The notes beneath the pieces are model-generated. The model had not been told where the DNA came from, searched no databases, and worked only from the letters and a program-made list of their open reading frames with translations. A DNA stretch of 64,000 nucleotides from Parietichytrium sp. I65-24A (Eukaryota > Sar > Bigyra > Thraustochytrida > Thraustochytriidae). The stretch spans positions 124,001 to 188,000 of the forward strand of contig BLSF01000032.1 in assembly GCA_012862575.1 (NCBI GenBank). The letters run 5' to 3'. Position numbers and translations under genes: made by a program. Of this stretch, positions 34,199-44,370 are shown piece after piece (within the stretch, counting starts at the first letter, position 1; every line of letters begins with the position of its first letter).

Positions 34199-36511
34199 AT
34201 GTGGGGGCTTTGGAAAGGGTCTCTCGCGCCGAAGAGATACAAGGTCTCCGCCCGCCCGTGCGCTAGTGGCGGGTCAGAGTTTCTGTGGACGATCTTCGAT
34301 GCGGAGGACACCCAAGACGCGGGATCGAAGAGATGTTCGGTCTTTGTATTGGACAAGGCGGCACTAGCAAAGAGGGTTCCGGATAGCAACGCCAGAGAAG
34401 CCACGCTGGCAGCCGCCAGAGAGGCAATCAAGAAGCTGGCAACGATCAGGCACCCGAATGTGCTGGGAATTCGCGAGTTGGTGCCCGAGTCAAGGGGTTC
34501 GCTGGTGTTTGTTGCCGAGCATGTGGTAATGTCGGTCGCGAATGCTAAAAAGGAGTTTGTGGGGCTAGAAAATGACGACATTTCCGCTGAGGCTAGGGCC
34601 ATGACGCTTTCAGCTTTTGACATTGCCTGTGGCTGCCTGCATATTACTAAAGGGCTTGCGTTTCTTCACCAAAACGGGATGGTGCACGGGAATGTATCTC
34701 CTTACTCGATATTCATTTGCGGTGATGGACAATGGAAGCTAGGTGATTTTATGTTTCTTCAAAAGAGAACTGCAACAAATTCGTCGAACTTTACTGTGTT
34801 CTCAATGCAAGAGCTTCAGCCCTACGAAAAGGTTCCATTGTACCCACCAGTTCCGTCCCTGGCACATTGTGCCCCAGAAATGAGGCAGAACCCTTTCAAG
34901 TTCGACTTTAGCGCCGATATATGGAGTCTCGGTGCGTTACTATTTGAGCTTTATGCTGACCACCCTTTGCTCGAGACAGGGGGATCAGAAGCGCGGCAAC
35001 GTCGGAGCCTACAAAACTGGCTGGACATGGTTCACACGGCTCTGGAGCTTAATGGCTCTCTCCAAAGGTACCAGCCAAGTATCCCTGAGCATCTTCGAGG
35101 AACACTCTTTCAGATGCTTCAATTTGACCCTTCGCAACGGCCAAATGCTTTGCAATTCTTGGCTTCGCCATACTTTGAACTAGACGGTCCCATTCGGATG
35201 CTTCGAATCGTTGAAAGCGTTGTTGATGTCGCAGATACTAAGGAGCAGGCCAACATTATTCTTTCGTTAGGTCCGCAGCTAGAGTCTTTGCCGGCTCGAG
35301 TGCTGAAAAACTTGTTCACCCCGACTTTGTTACAACTCGCAAGAAATCCCGCGTTAAGTCCGTATTGTCTTCCGTCCCTGCTCGCAATTTCGCGGAAAAT
35401 TAGTTCGGAGGATTTCGCCTCATCATTAGCGCCTGACCTGGGCAGGATTATCTCCCTCACTGCTTCGTCATCGTCGCAAATGGGACTTCAGCTTGCAAAG
35501 CATGCCACTCAGCTTGTGCAAATAGGAGATCAGCCGTTTTTGGAGGGCCAAGTCTTGCCGGTCGTCTTCTCGTGCATGGAATCAAAGGTTCTGCAGATTA
35601 CGACGACTATTTTAAAGGACCTCGTCAATATTCTGGAACACCTCTCAAAGCGATGCAGTGCAACAAAGATGGAGTCAATAGTCAACTCCAGCGTCATGCC
35701 TCGATTAAAAACCATTCTCTCCACCGCCCAAAGTCAGCCTGTGCGCGTTCACGCACTCGTTGCGCTGGCAGGCATTATAAAGTCCGACCAGGTTAGCAAA
35801 CAGACTCTGACCACCCACGTATTTCCTGCCTTGCGGGACTGTATAAAAGCGGATCGATCAGCGGCCACTGTAATGTGCATGCTTGGTGTGCTTGACATCA
35901 CCTCCCAGAGGGTCGATGCCGTAACTCTCGGCAAATCTATCTTGCCGATGACTTTAACCTTGAGTTGCGAGCCTTGCTTAAATCAAACGCAGTTTGCGAC
36001 CTTTATAGACAAGAGCAACGCCATGTTGACCGCCTTTCAGAAGTCGCGCACGCCAGAACTAGCAGCGGCGCAAGTTGGGCAACCAACACAACCTCTTGTG
36101 CCCTCTGTTCCCTCTCCAGAGCTGACCTCATCTCAATTTGCACCAACACTCCAGCCAGTTCCAAATTACACTTCATCCACAACGACATTCGGGGCATCTT
36201 CAGCTGGGACCGGCACAACACAAATCCTTCAGCCGCAGCCGTATCAGCAGCCAACGAGCCAGCCGATGTATCCCTCGCCAGCACCTGCCACGCTGCAGCC
36301 TTCTTCGTTTTCGAATCTATCGCTCGGTTCGGGAATGCCAGTGCCAACTCAACGTGTTGGAAACGCTACTGGCATATTGCAACCAACGAAAAGTATGAAT
36401 GGGGGAGGTATGCACCAGCCGGCTGCTGGGACCTCTCAAACAACCTTTTATTCATCGCCGCAAACAAACAAAACTAGTAGTGCAGGCAGCGACTTTGACT
36501 TTTTCAGTTAA
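34199..36511 (+). CDS. SCYL2-like pseudokinase (CVAK104)
   Basis: 770 aa, ATG at 34199, single exon. Pseudokinase domain about 10-325: instead of HRD it has HGNVSPYSIFI, and instead of DFG it has GDFMF, as in SCY1-like proteins. CAPEMR and DIWSLGALLFELY mark the C-lobe. HEAT-like helices fill about 335-600 (VLKNLFTPTLLQLARNP, VHALVALAGIIKSD). The tail (620-770) is Gln/Pro/Ser/Thr-rich and ends GSDFDFFS. SCYL2 binds clathrin and AP-2 in trans-Golgi and endosomal traffic. Terminal DxF/DFDFF resembles adaptor-appendage ligands, which fits that role by inference. Length is a little under the human protein (929 aa). Confidence 0.92.
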   Translation: MWGLWKGSLAPKRYKVSARPCASGGSEFLWTIFDAEDTQDAGSKRCSVFVLDKAALAKRVPDSNAREATLAAAREAIKKLATIRHPNVLGIRELVPESRGSLVFVAEHVVMSVANAKKEFVGLENDDISAEARAMTLSAFDIACGCLHITKGLAFLHQNGMVHGNVSPYSIFICGDGQWKLGDFMFLQKRTATNSSNFTVFSMQELQPYEKVPLYPPVPSLAHCAPEMRQNPFKFDFSADIWSLGALLFELYADHPLLETGGSEARQRRSLQNWLDMVHTALELNGSLQRYQPSIPEHLRGTLFQMLQFDPSQRPNALQFLASPYFELDGPIRMLRIVESVVDVADTKEQANIILSLGPQLESLPARVLKNLFTPTLLQLARNPALSPYCLPSLLAISRKISSEDFASSLAPDLGRIISLTASSSSQMGLQLAKHATQLVQIGDQPFLEGQVLPVVFSCMESKVLQITTTILKDLVNILEHLSKRCSATKMESIVNSSVMPRLKTILSTAQSQPVRVHALVALAGIIKSDQVSKQTLTTHVFPALRDCIKADRSAATVMCMLGVLDITSQRVDAVTLGKSILPMTLTLSCEPCLNQTQFATFIDKSNAMLTAFQKSRTPELAAAQVGQPTQPLVPSVPSPELTSSQFAPTLQPVPNYTSSTTTFGASSAGTGTTQILQPQPYQQPTSQPMYPSPAPATLQPSSFSNLSLGSGMPVPTQRVGNATGILQPTKSMNGGGMHQPAAGTSQTTFYSSPQTNKTSSAGSDFDFFS

Positions 36512-36854
36512 GGTAGCCAAATTTTGTGAATGTGCTATGGAAAAAACTACTTGTGTCTCTCTTGCGTGTTCACAATTAACTCTCAAACCAAATCGCTTTA
36601 CTTTTTTTTGGACAAACAAGACTTTATCAAAGGGTCAACAAAAAAAGAAACTTTCTTTCAACTTTTACTTTTCAGCACGAAGGGTGAAATGGATATCACC
36701 TAAACAGTCAACACACAAATTTTAAAAGGTGTAGCCCTGCACACCAGCGGAGGAGAGTAGACAAATAGGATACAACGGAATTGAGACTCAAGACAATTTT
36801 CAACCAAGGCTGTGTGAGAGATCACAAATACAGCGAGTTACCCACTCGCACCGC
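36512..36854. other. Convergent 3' spacer, SCYL2 / LamB protein
   Basis: 343 bp between converging stops. AT-rich, with a T run at 36602-36609 and an A run near 36640. No gene seen. Confidence 0.55.
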
Positions 36855-37964
36855 TTAAGCACTGCACTGTGTCCCAGGGTTCGCGCACAAGCAACTTATT
36901 GGTATTTGTGACTTTGGTCCACTAGTTGGGCTCTCCAGCCTCACTTGATCGAGTCCAACGCTCTCGTACCAACCGGTGAAGTCTCCGAGGATCTTGATGG
37001 AAGAAAGATTGTCCAGCATCTCCACAAACTCGCAGGCGGTGGGCTTGGTCCAATCAGAAAGCGTGTTTTTTGGATCTTTCAACCAGTTGGAGGACTGCGA
37101 GAGTTGCAGCTTGAACCTGTTCGGGGATCCAGAGAAGGAGATATCCTTCACCTTGTATGCGAATCGCATGCCTTTGCCAGTAGCGCATGTGCTGCACTCA
37201 AGGACAACAAAGTCCATATTCATGTTTCTCTTGTTTACGTTGAAATCCCCGCTGAACGCACCAAGAGAAAATGACAAAATCCCGCCGTAAGCAGAAGCTT
37301 GGAAGCCGAGAAACTTGCTGGGAGCCTGAAAGTACCACAGTGCCTTGTCGTGGCCGTCAGAGGCGATATCTAGTCGGTTCTCCGTGGTGTAGATAAAGTA
37401 GTTGAGCAGCTTGTGGGATGACTTCTCGTGGGTCGGTTCCAAAGCAGTGGCCCCATTTCCCACAATTTTCCAACCTTCAGTGCCGTCGCTAAAGTCAGAT
37501 GTGACCATGACATTCTCCACAGAATCATCAGGAACGAGCGTCACAACACCTTGTGCGGATATCGCCTTCCCATCGCTCACAGAGTACTTAAAGGTGGCCC
37601 ATTTACCTTTTGCATAGTAAGCAGGAGCGCGATAAATTAGCTTGTGCTTGGATCGCTTCGGAATCATGTGGTTGCTTGCAAGGATTCTTCCCGAAGCAGC
37701 TGTCTTTGGCAACCGCCCGTGGGTTGCATAGACTTGACTCAAATCAAAGAGCTCGCCCGCGCCCGGGAGACTCGTGATTGTGGTCACCAGCTTGTCTCCA
37801 TCCGAGTCATAGCCTCTGAGTTCGATTTCCACTTCTTGGTTCGCTCCAACTCGGTACACCAAATGAGGAGCCTTTGGCTTAATATTTTCTGCATTCGCAC
37901 ACGACGCCAGCAGGCAAGACGCCAAGAGCACCGCGCTGCCCAACCTGCGAGTGAACCCCACCAT
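36855..37964 (-). CDS. Secreted protein with a laminin-B (domain IV)-like module
   Basis: 369 aa, ATG at 37964. Residues 1-25 form a signal peptide (RRLGSAVLLASCLLASCANA) with a likely cut before ENIK. Residues about 30-145 look like a cadherin/Ig-like beta domain: VEIELRGYDSDGDKL, and WATFKYSVSDGKAISAQGVV resembles bacterial cadherin-like repeats. Residues about 155-345 match the laminin IV A (LamB) pattern: SDGTEGWKIVGNG, ALWYFQAPSKFLGFQASAYGG, ILSFSLGAFSG and a terminal WYESVGLDQVRLES strand. The C-terminus has three Cys. No membrane segment or GPI signal is obvious, so it is probably secreted or in the wall. LamB modules occur in animal laminins and perlecan and also in some protists. The partner is unknown. 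Confidence 0.78.
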   Translation of the reverse strand: MVGFTRRLGSAVLLASCLLASCANAENIKPKAPHLVYRVGANQEVEIELRGYDSDGDKLVTTITSLPGAGELFDLSQVYATHGRLPKTAASGRILASNHMIPKRSKHKLIYRAPAYYAKGKWATFKYSVSDGKAISAQGVVTLVPDDSVENVMVTSDFSDGTEGWKIVGNGATALEPTHEKSSHKLLNYFIYTTENRLDIASDGHDKALWYFQAPSKFLGFQASAYGGILSFSLGAFSGDFNVNKRNMNMDFVVLECSTCATGKGMRFAYKVKDISFSGSPNRFKLQLSQSSNWLKDPKNTLSDWTKPTACEFVEMLDNLSSIKILGDFTGWYESVGLDQVRLESPTSGPKSQIPISCLCANPGTQCSA

Positions 37965-39842
37965 CCTCGCACCAACCTCTCCGTGCCGAGTGAGCGACGC
38001 GAAAACCAGGAAACTTGCTCGGTATTGGGTTTTTGCAGACGAAGATCCCGGTATTCTTAGCGCCTTGATTCCATAGAGATTGCAGATTGCCTACATCATG
38101 CTCCTTGCTTATTTGGGCTGCCAGCCTAGCACTTGTTCCAACGCATCCATTTATTCGTTTTCGAAACTCGAACTTTACGAACAGTACAAAAGTTGACGAT
38201 ATAGCGTTTCGCCCTCCTAGCCTTTAGGCGCCGCAACGTACTCGCCCAAAGTGGGCTTTGTTATTGCACTGAAACCCATAGCAGTGTGCATAAAAGCAAG
38301 CCCGCCATTTTCGATTTCATAGGCATGCCAGGCGTGACCGGATCCTTTCGGCTGAGCTCCCAACGCTGGAGCCACGAGCTGTAATCCCTGCATGGCTTTT
38401 GAGATATAGACTCCAATTCCGTCTCTGTCACTAGGCATCTCATTCGAGGAATTTTAGATGCAATTCTTGCTCTTGACATCTCACTTGAGAGCTTTGAACG
38501 CAAGATAAATCGTTGATGAGTGGGAGCCAAACGGACAATCTTTCTCACGCGTTGCTATTGGAGTCTTTGGGTGCTCTTACAATGGTCACGTGGCCACCAG
38601 CGCCAACTTGCGACGGATTTTCCTCCCGTCGTGAGATTGTCGACACACTTGCAACCTTTCCCCCAGTGGAAATTGCCAACTCAAATTAGCAATTCACGTT
38701 CCATCTCGACTCTGTTTAATTAAAAACCTTTCTGCGGTTGCGAATCCGTCGATCCATGGCTTTCTTGCAGCTCATCCACTATAATTGTTTCGAAACAATC
38801 AAGTCGCCGGACGAGTCATGCGGGCTCTAAAAACAGAGAGCTTCGCACTGTGAGGTCGTGTGCATGTGCATGTGTATGTGCATGTGCATCTGATTCATTG
38901 ATTTCTGTTTCATCTGATTCATTTTGACTATTTCTCGAAACAACATTTTTCCTTTCCATAGAATCCATAGATCCGTTTGTTCCGTCGCGCCCTCTGCACT
39001 AATGATTCGCACTACAACAATGCCACCTCCAACCCTATGTAAAGAGAGGAGGCTGGGGCTACTCACAATTTTACTGATTAGAGAACAGCAAAGAATGAAA
39101 AGCTGTTCACACAAGGACAGTGTGTGAGAGAGAGAGAGCCGAGAGAGGGAGAGTAATGCCATTAGTAAGAAATGGAGGTTGCTTTTCTTAACAGTAGGTT
39201 GAAGCCAAGCCCCGTGTCAAAACTAAGGCCCGTGAAAGCGCAAGCGGTAGAGACACGTTTAGCTTTGTGGTTGGGCTGATGTGTTGAGCTTTGGGGCTAC
39301 AGCTGCGCTTCGAGATGATGTCTCCAAGTGCATTGGCCAAAATGTCTGCAACTGTCTCGAGAAGGGTATTAATCAAGGTGGAATTTTGCACAGGTACTGT
39401 TTAACTTTGTATTCGGAGACGCAAGGAATCCCAACATGATCTTTAGACTTTTTTATCTTATTGCACGTGTCAAGTGGCTAATCACGTTCAAGGGATTCAA
39501 GGGGCCAGAGTTCACGAAGGAAGCTAGGTTTGAGGAATCTGTAACTACTACGCCGCTCGCACTTTGCTGCACACCAAAGGTGATGGAAGACGAGGATAGA
39601 GAACGTTTGTAGCGGGGAAAGACGTGTTAGTTTATTTTAGCAGCCAAATTCTCATCTGGAATCTGACAAAGGTTTCTCATTTGCAGTAGCACTTCTCCCA
39701 AATATAAGGCGTAAATTTCGCCAAGATCTGGGATTCGACGCGACGGACGGACGTATCTGTCCAACACCATTGCGCGCTTGAACCAAAATGCTGGAAAAAG
39801 GCATTTATTTCTGAATTCTGGATTTTCAGTTTATGTCCTGTA
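37965..39842. other. Spacer between LamB-protein and V-ATPase D genes
   Basis: 1.9 kb, no gene seen. A GTGCAT hexamer run lies at about 38858-38890 and a GA run at about 39123-39150. The left part should hold the LamB-protein promoter. Confidence 0.55.
38858..38890. repeat. GTGCAT hexamer run
   Basis: Five to six units of GTGCAT with one GTGTAT variant. Confidence 0.8.
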
Positions 39843-40640
39843 CTAGAATATAACGTCATCATCATCTTTGTCAGGCACAAATGATGCAAAAACATCTTCG
39901 CCCTTAGCCCCACCAGGTCCTTCAGAAGGGCGAGAGGTTGTTTCAGCCAATGTCTCTCCTTCTCGCTCTCCGTCCTCCTCATCGTCGTCGTCTTTGGGAG
40001 GCCCGCTTTTACTCATGGCCACGACCTTCTTGAGCCGAAAGAACTCTTCGCGCTCCATCTCGTCTAGTTCCTTGGAAATGTAAGCCACAGTGTTCTCCAT
40101 CTTCGGAATGACGACATGCTCGAGAGCATTCACGCGCCTGTTAGTGACCTTGAGTGCTTCATCGAGGGTGACGAAAGAGGTTTGCAGAGAGGCGAGTTTG
40201 ACGAGCTTGAGGATCAAGCCCTGGAAGTTTTTACGCGCTTCGTCTACGGACTTGCCTCCCTTCGAAAGCCCGATTCGAGAATCTGAGTACTCGTTGGTGA
40301 AGTTTTCAGTAAATACAGGCAGTTTTACACCGGCGACATTGTCTTCGGAGGCGAAGACGCGAATCGTCGCTTCTTTAACATCGCAAATGACATCCTCCCG
40401 AAACTCCCCTGCCGTGTAGTACGCCGACGCCAGCGAGATAAACGCTTCTGGCATAGATTTGGCCAGCTCGTGCTTGGCATCTTTGATCTCCGACAGCAGC
40501 GCCCTGAAGCGCGCTTTCAGCGCGTCGGCTTTCTTCTTGAGCAGCTCAAACCCTTTCACAGCTCCTTTGGACTTGACCTTGTAAGTCTGCAAGTTCATGC
40601 GCGTTGCGAACACGCCCTCGATCTTGTTCTGGCTCGCCAT
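39843..40640 (-). CDS. V-type proton ATPase subunit D
   Basis: 265 aa, ATG at 40640, single exon. It is a central-rotor stalk subunit of the V1 sector, linking ATP hydrolysis to proton pumping into endolysosomal compartments. Family marks run through the coiled hairpin: [26 protein letters not shown] near residues 17-42, then [43 protein letters not shown] (about 152-184), and [11 protein letters not shown]. The C-terminal 45 residues are acidic and Ser/Pro-rich ([13 protein letters not shown] ... [13 protein letters not shown]), as in many D subunits but longer. An octamer tandem repeat lies upstream. Confidence 0.98.
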   Translation of the reverse strand: MASQNKIEGVFATRMNLQTYKVKSKGAVKGFELLKKKADALKARFRALLSEIKDAKHELAKSMPEAFISLASAYYTAGEFREDVICDVKEATIRVFASEDNVAGVKLPVFTENFTNEYSDSRIGLSKGGKSVDEARKNFQGLILKLVKLASLQTSFVTLDEALKVTNRRVNALEHVVIPKMENTVAYISKELDEMEREEFFRLKKVVAMSKSGPPKDDDDEEDGEREGETLAETTSRPSEGPGGAKGEDVFASFVPDKDDDDVIF

Positions 40641-41352
40641 CTTATCGCCCCAAAAAATTTATATGCACAGAATCTCTTTCGCGGATCGCAAATACTTTTC
40701 CCCGGAGCTGCTGACTCGACCAACTTGGGCAAATGTGTTGACTCCCTAAGTGTCCAGGATCTTTCCCCACTTTTAGCACGTCTGCTTGGGCCGTTTCAAT
40801 CCCCCTGTCTCAATGTCTCAATGTCTCAATGTCTCGATGTCTCGATGGGGGACACTTGGGACGATTTTGCGGTGTTCACCCAACACCCCACAGGTAAGCT
40901 TCTATCCGCGGTAGTAGGCCTGCGCGTACCAGTCGGGTGTGAGACTCGGGTTACGGCTCGTGCTCCGCGGACAGAGAAGTACTATGGTATGAACTATTGA
41001 GGCTTAGGCGGTTGGATACTTTTTGTGGCTTGATTTATCTTCGCTATTTTGACCCTATTTTTTTGGTGATTTTTACAGGGAATGATCAGGAACACGTGAA
41101 GGGTTCCTTCACCCTCAGTCCTTTTTGGTCAGGTATAGTCAGTCAGATAAAGTCAGGTCCAGCTCGAATGGCAGGCCGACCAACTAGTGCAAATAAAGTG
41201 TTTCCAGACCAATTTCTTCATCTGCTTTCTCTTCTTTCTATTGTTTTAGGAATTATTTGATTGTGCACTTCACTTTTACTTTTGGATGTTCAATGTGTAG
41301 CTCATCGGAGGCTATATTATCCATGCGTATCGATACGATGCTTGGATCTCTT
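40641..41352. other. Spacer between V-ATPase D and anoctamin
   Basis: 712 bp, no gene seen. It holds the octamer repeat at 40806-40847 on the V-ATPase D promoter side. Confidence 0.6.
40806..40847. repeat. Tandem octamer TGTCTCAA/TGTCTCGA
   Basis: Three perfect TGTCTCAA units followed by two TGTCTCGA units, about 165 bp upstream of the V-ATPase D start. Confidence 0.9.
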
Positions 41353-44300
41353 TCAGGTGGAGTCCTTTGAGAGTGCGCGGATATACGTCGCCAAAAGAGG
41401 ATCTTCCAGACTGTCCGCATAAGCTCGGCAGAGCAGGGGGTACGAACAGCGAAAGTCGCTTGGAGTTGACATGCTCCAGTCCAGCTGTTGAAGCCGCCGC
41501 ATGAACGTAAATGCACAATCATTCAGAACGACCACAGAGGCCTGTTTGCCAAAAGCAGCTTTGGAACCCCTCTCCACCAAACAGGAAACATGCTCCCGTG
41601 TCTCCGAATACGTCAATTGCCCATCTGAGGTTTTGTTAATGGTGTTGAAAATCTCGTCCATAACTTTCAGCGAAGATGCAGGAAGCAACATTTCCACCCT
41701 CTCCAACCCCAGATTCTGCGCAGCATGGGGGGAACCTGTGACACCGGGCTGCGAGGGCGTCACCGACGCCATAGATTTGACAAGTGGTTTTGTGGATCCA
41801 TCGAGGTGAGCGATCCTCCATGACCGGTCCGTGTGTGTGTATGAGATGAGCAGAACCGCAAAACACAGATGCTCCAGCAAAAAGGTAGCAGTTACTCGAA
41901 CTATTGGAGTTAAGGACATACAATTTTTGTCCCGCATCATCAATGTTTCTTCATGCACACCGTCCAAAGAATGCAGCCCGCACAAAGTATTGTTATCGAA
42001 ATTAAAAATTGACGCCGCCGCGTCCAAGCCACCATTGGCAACACAAAATTCAGCGCAGATAACGAGGATCGCAAGGATGAACGTTAAATAGACACAATTG
42101 AGCCATTCTCCCGGTTCAGCGGAAGCACCCCTCGGTATGCTTCTCTTACAAGCAAACAGCACACGGTAGCATGTCCCGCGATACGAAAACAGGAGGCGGA
42201 TAGAGGCAGCAAGAGGCAAGAGGCCCCATGCGCTGGTAAACATGGAGAGAAACCCGAGCTGCATCATGAGGACGAGATATTCGTCTCCCTCGTCATATTT
42301 GGGTAAGACGGATTGCGTCAGTATATCGGTTGCGTCGTACTTGTTTTGATCAGGCGTCTCGGAGAACAGGTGCAACGAGCCCCTGGCGGACGGAATGCAG
42401 CCAATGCTACTCTCAACCTCCTTGAAGAGACTCTTGGGCAAATTTTCTTCCGACGAAGCGCCGACTTCTTCACGGGGAGTTCCGCGCATTTCAGCTTGCG
42501 TAACAGTCAAAAGCTCCTCTGCGCTACACTTGAGCTCCCTGCGTTTGATTTGCGCTTTCAGCACTAGCTTTGCGAGTTGCGAAGGCACAAAAGTGTCGAT
42601 TAGTGTATTGATCAAGGCAGTGGCGACCATCGGCGTGACAAAGGCCTCGTCCAAAAATATCTTGTTCGGGCGGTAGCCCCAAGGTGGCACGATCCAGCTA
42701 AAGCCGGAGTCCAGCAGAACGCGCTGCACCTGCTCGCCAGCTTCGAACGGGACGTAAAGAAACGTGACGGTCAAATACCAATAGAACATGTTGACCCAAA
42801 TAAAGAAGAACTGCTTGCGGATGAGATGTTTGCTGAACTGCTCAAGGAACTGGTGACTCTCGTGATTCGTTAGCACTTTGGTGAGCTTCTTAAAGATCGC
42901 CGTTTGAAGCACGTCAAGAATTAACCCCATTACGATTCCTTGGATGAGGATGTAAACCCAACGATCGGTTCCCACAACCCCCAAAGAGCTTGCAAAGCAA
43001 GTACTCCACATTGAGCACGATGTCGGAATGTTGTCTAGATTTAGTGGGTAGTTTCTCGCAGTTATCACGTACTCTTGAAAGCACTTTGGCGGCCACTCGA
43101 CTTCTGGCACAGAAGCCATTTCGCGCGTCCCATTCCCGATCCCACTCTCGAGAAAAAATTGGCAGCACTCACAGGTAGGGCTCATTTTGCCGTACACGTA
43201 CCATTGAGTAAAAAACAGGCTCACGGGAGCCAGGATGAGAATATTGAGCACGACAATCACAGCGGACGCCAAATTCACTACCCATCTCTTCCGCATGCGA
43301 TCTCGGCGCGACAGGTTTCTCTCAAGCCGAGTCAGATTTGGATTCTCAATTTTTGTCTCTGGCGGAAGAGAGTGCGCACGGGTCCATGCATTAGTTAGCC
43401 TTGCGTACCGCAATTTCCAGGCTGCTGCAAACGAAGGGCCCCAAATGGCACAAATGTACGCTCCAATTAGACTGGTCGTAAATAAATACAGGTTCCAGTT
43501 TGAGAATCTCACAAACAAATAATTACACGTGGAGAGGACAGTTAGCCACAAAAGCCACTTGCGATAATGGAGCAAGTACTCCACATAAACCACAGTCCGG
43601 TCGCCAAACTGTAAACGAAGTTCTTCTGTATGTACATTCTCCGGGGATTGAACAACCCAGTTGTTCCAAAAGTGCTTGAGTACCATCGAAAGTGCTCGGC
43701 GATCGCGAGGCGGCCACCATTTTTTATCACACTTTAGTTGATGCATGAACGAGGAGTTCCAAACCTCATCTTGCAGGGGAAATATGTCCTTGATCACACT
43801 TTCGATGGGTGTGGACCGCGATCCACCACTAAGAAGGTCAAATACGCTGAGCATTCCATCTGAGGATATGTTTATACTATTCAAGGCGCGCTGTATGACT
43901 CGAAGGGTCAAGTCAACCTCCTCTGAAGCCGATAAATCTTGTGCTTTAGTGGCCACAGGCTTTGGGCTGATAGAGAGCAATGGAGAAAGCGGGCTTGCTC
44001 CTGCCATTCGGTTCGCTGCTATTACCGTCTCACGTTGCAAGAGGCTAGCGGAAGCACATCGATGTATTCTCACCTCTTGCTTCGAGGCGCTCTCAGGTGC
44101 GTCTTCATCCCCTGTCTGTACAATCTCCACTCCTCGAGTGTCAACGACGAGAACTATACGATCAGCTGTTTGCGGGGTGCTTCTCAAGATGCCGACTTTC
44201 AGCCCTTCACTGATCAGGGCACGAACGATCTTCCTGTGTATCGAAAACCTGCTGTCTTCGGGCTCGTGCGAGGGCATGGGAAACTGTGCCTCTGGCCTCG

Positions 44301-44370
44301 CATTCAGCACGATCGCAGTGCAATACGCCAACCCATCCACCTGAATATGTTTCTGCTTCAATTCCCTCAT
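41353..44370 (-). CDS. Anoctamin (TMEM16) channel or scramblase with EF-hand-like loops
   Basis: 1005 aa, ATG at 44370, single exon. The cytosolic N-domain (1-240) is followed by about ten membrane segments: TM1 near KWLLWLTVLSTCNYLFV (251-267) and TM2 in SLIGAYICAIWG. A Cys-rich outer loop follows TM3 (CECCQFF). EQFSKHLIRKQFFFIWVNMFYWYLTVTFLYVPF and DEYLVLMMQLGFLSMFTSAWGLLPLAA are the anoctamin core, with acidic residues where the family binds Ca2+. Anoctamins are Ca-activated chloride channels or lipid scramblases of plasma or ER membrane. Two EF-hand-like loops lie outside the core: N167-D178 (NISSDGMLSVFD) and N912-E923 (NKTSDGQLTYSE). I cannot say from sequence whether it is a channel or a scramblase. 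Confidence 0.93.
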   Translation of the reverse strand: MRELKQKHIQVDGLAYCTAIVLNARPEAQFPMPSHEPEDSRFSIHRKIVRALISEGLKVGILRSTPQTADRIVLVVDTRGVEIVQTGDEDAPESASKQEVRIHRCASASLLQRETVIAANRMAGASPLSPLLSISPKPVATKAQDLSASEEVDLTLRVIQRALNSINISSDGMLSVFDLLSGGSRSTPIESVIKDIFPLQDEVWNSSFMHQLKCDKKWWPPRDRRALSMVLKHFWNNWVVQSPENVHTEELRLQFGDRTVVYVEYLLHYRKWLLWLTVLSTCNYLFVRFSNWNLYLFTTSLIGAYICAIWGPSFAAAWKLRYARLTNAWTRAHSLPPETKIENPNLTRLERNLSRRDRMRKRWVVNLASAVIVVLNILILAPVSLFFTQWYVYGKMSPTCECCQFFLESGIGNGTREMASVPEVEWPPKCFQEYVITARNYPLNLDNIPTSCSMWSTCFASSLGVVGTDRWVYILIQGIVMGLILDVLQTAIFKKLTKVLTNHESHQFLEQFSKHLIRKQFFFIWVNMFYWYLTVTFLYVPFEAGEQVQRVLLDSGFSWIVPPWGYRPNKIFLDEAFVTPMVATALINTLIDTFVPSQLAKLVLKAQIKRRELKCSAEELLTVTQAEMRGTPREEVGASSEENLPKSLFKEVESSIGCIPSARGSLHLFSETPDQNKYDATDILTQSVLPKYDEGDEYLVLMMQLGFLSMFTSAWGLLPLAASIRLLFSYRGTCYRVLFACKRSIPRGASAEPGEWLNCVYLTFILAILVICAEFCVANGGLDAAASIFNFDNNTLCGLHSLDGVHEETLMMRDKNCMSLTPIVRVTATFLLEHLCFAVLLISYTHTDRSWRIAHLDGSTKPLVKSMASVTPSQPGVTGSPHAAQNLGLERVEMLLPASSLKVMDEIFNTINKTSDGQLTYSETREHVSCLVERGSKAAFGKQASVVVLNDCAFTFMRRLQQLDWSMSTPSDFRCSYPLLCRAYADSLEDPLLATYIRALSKDST

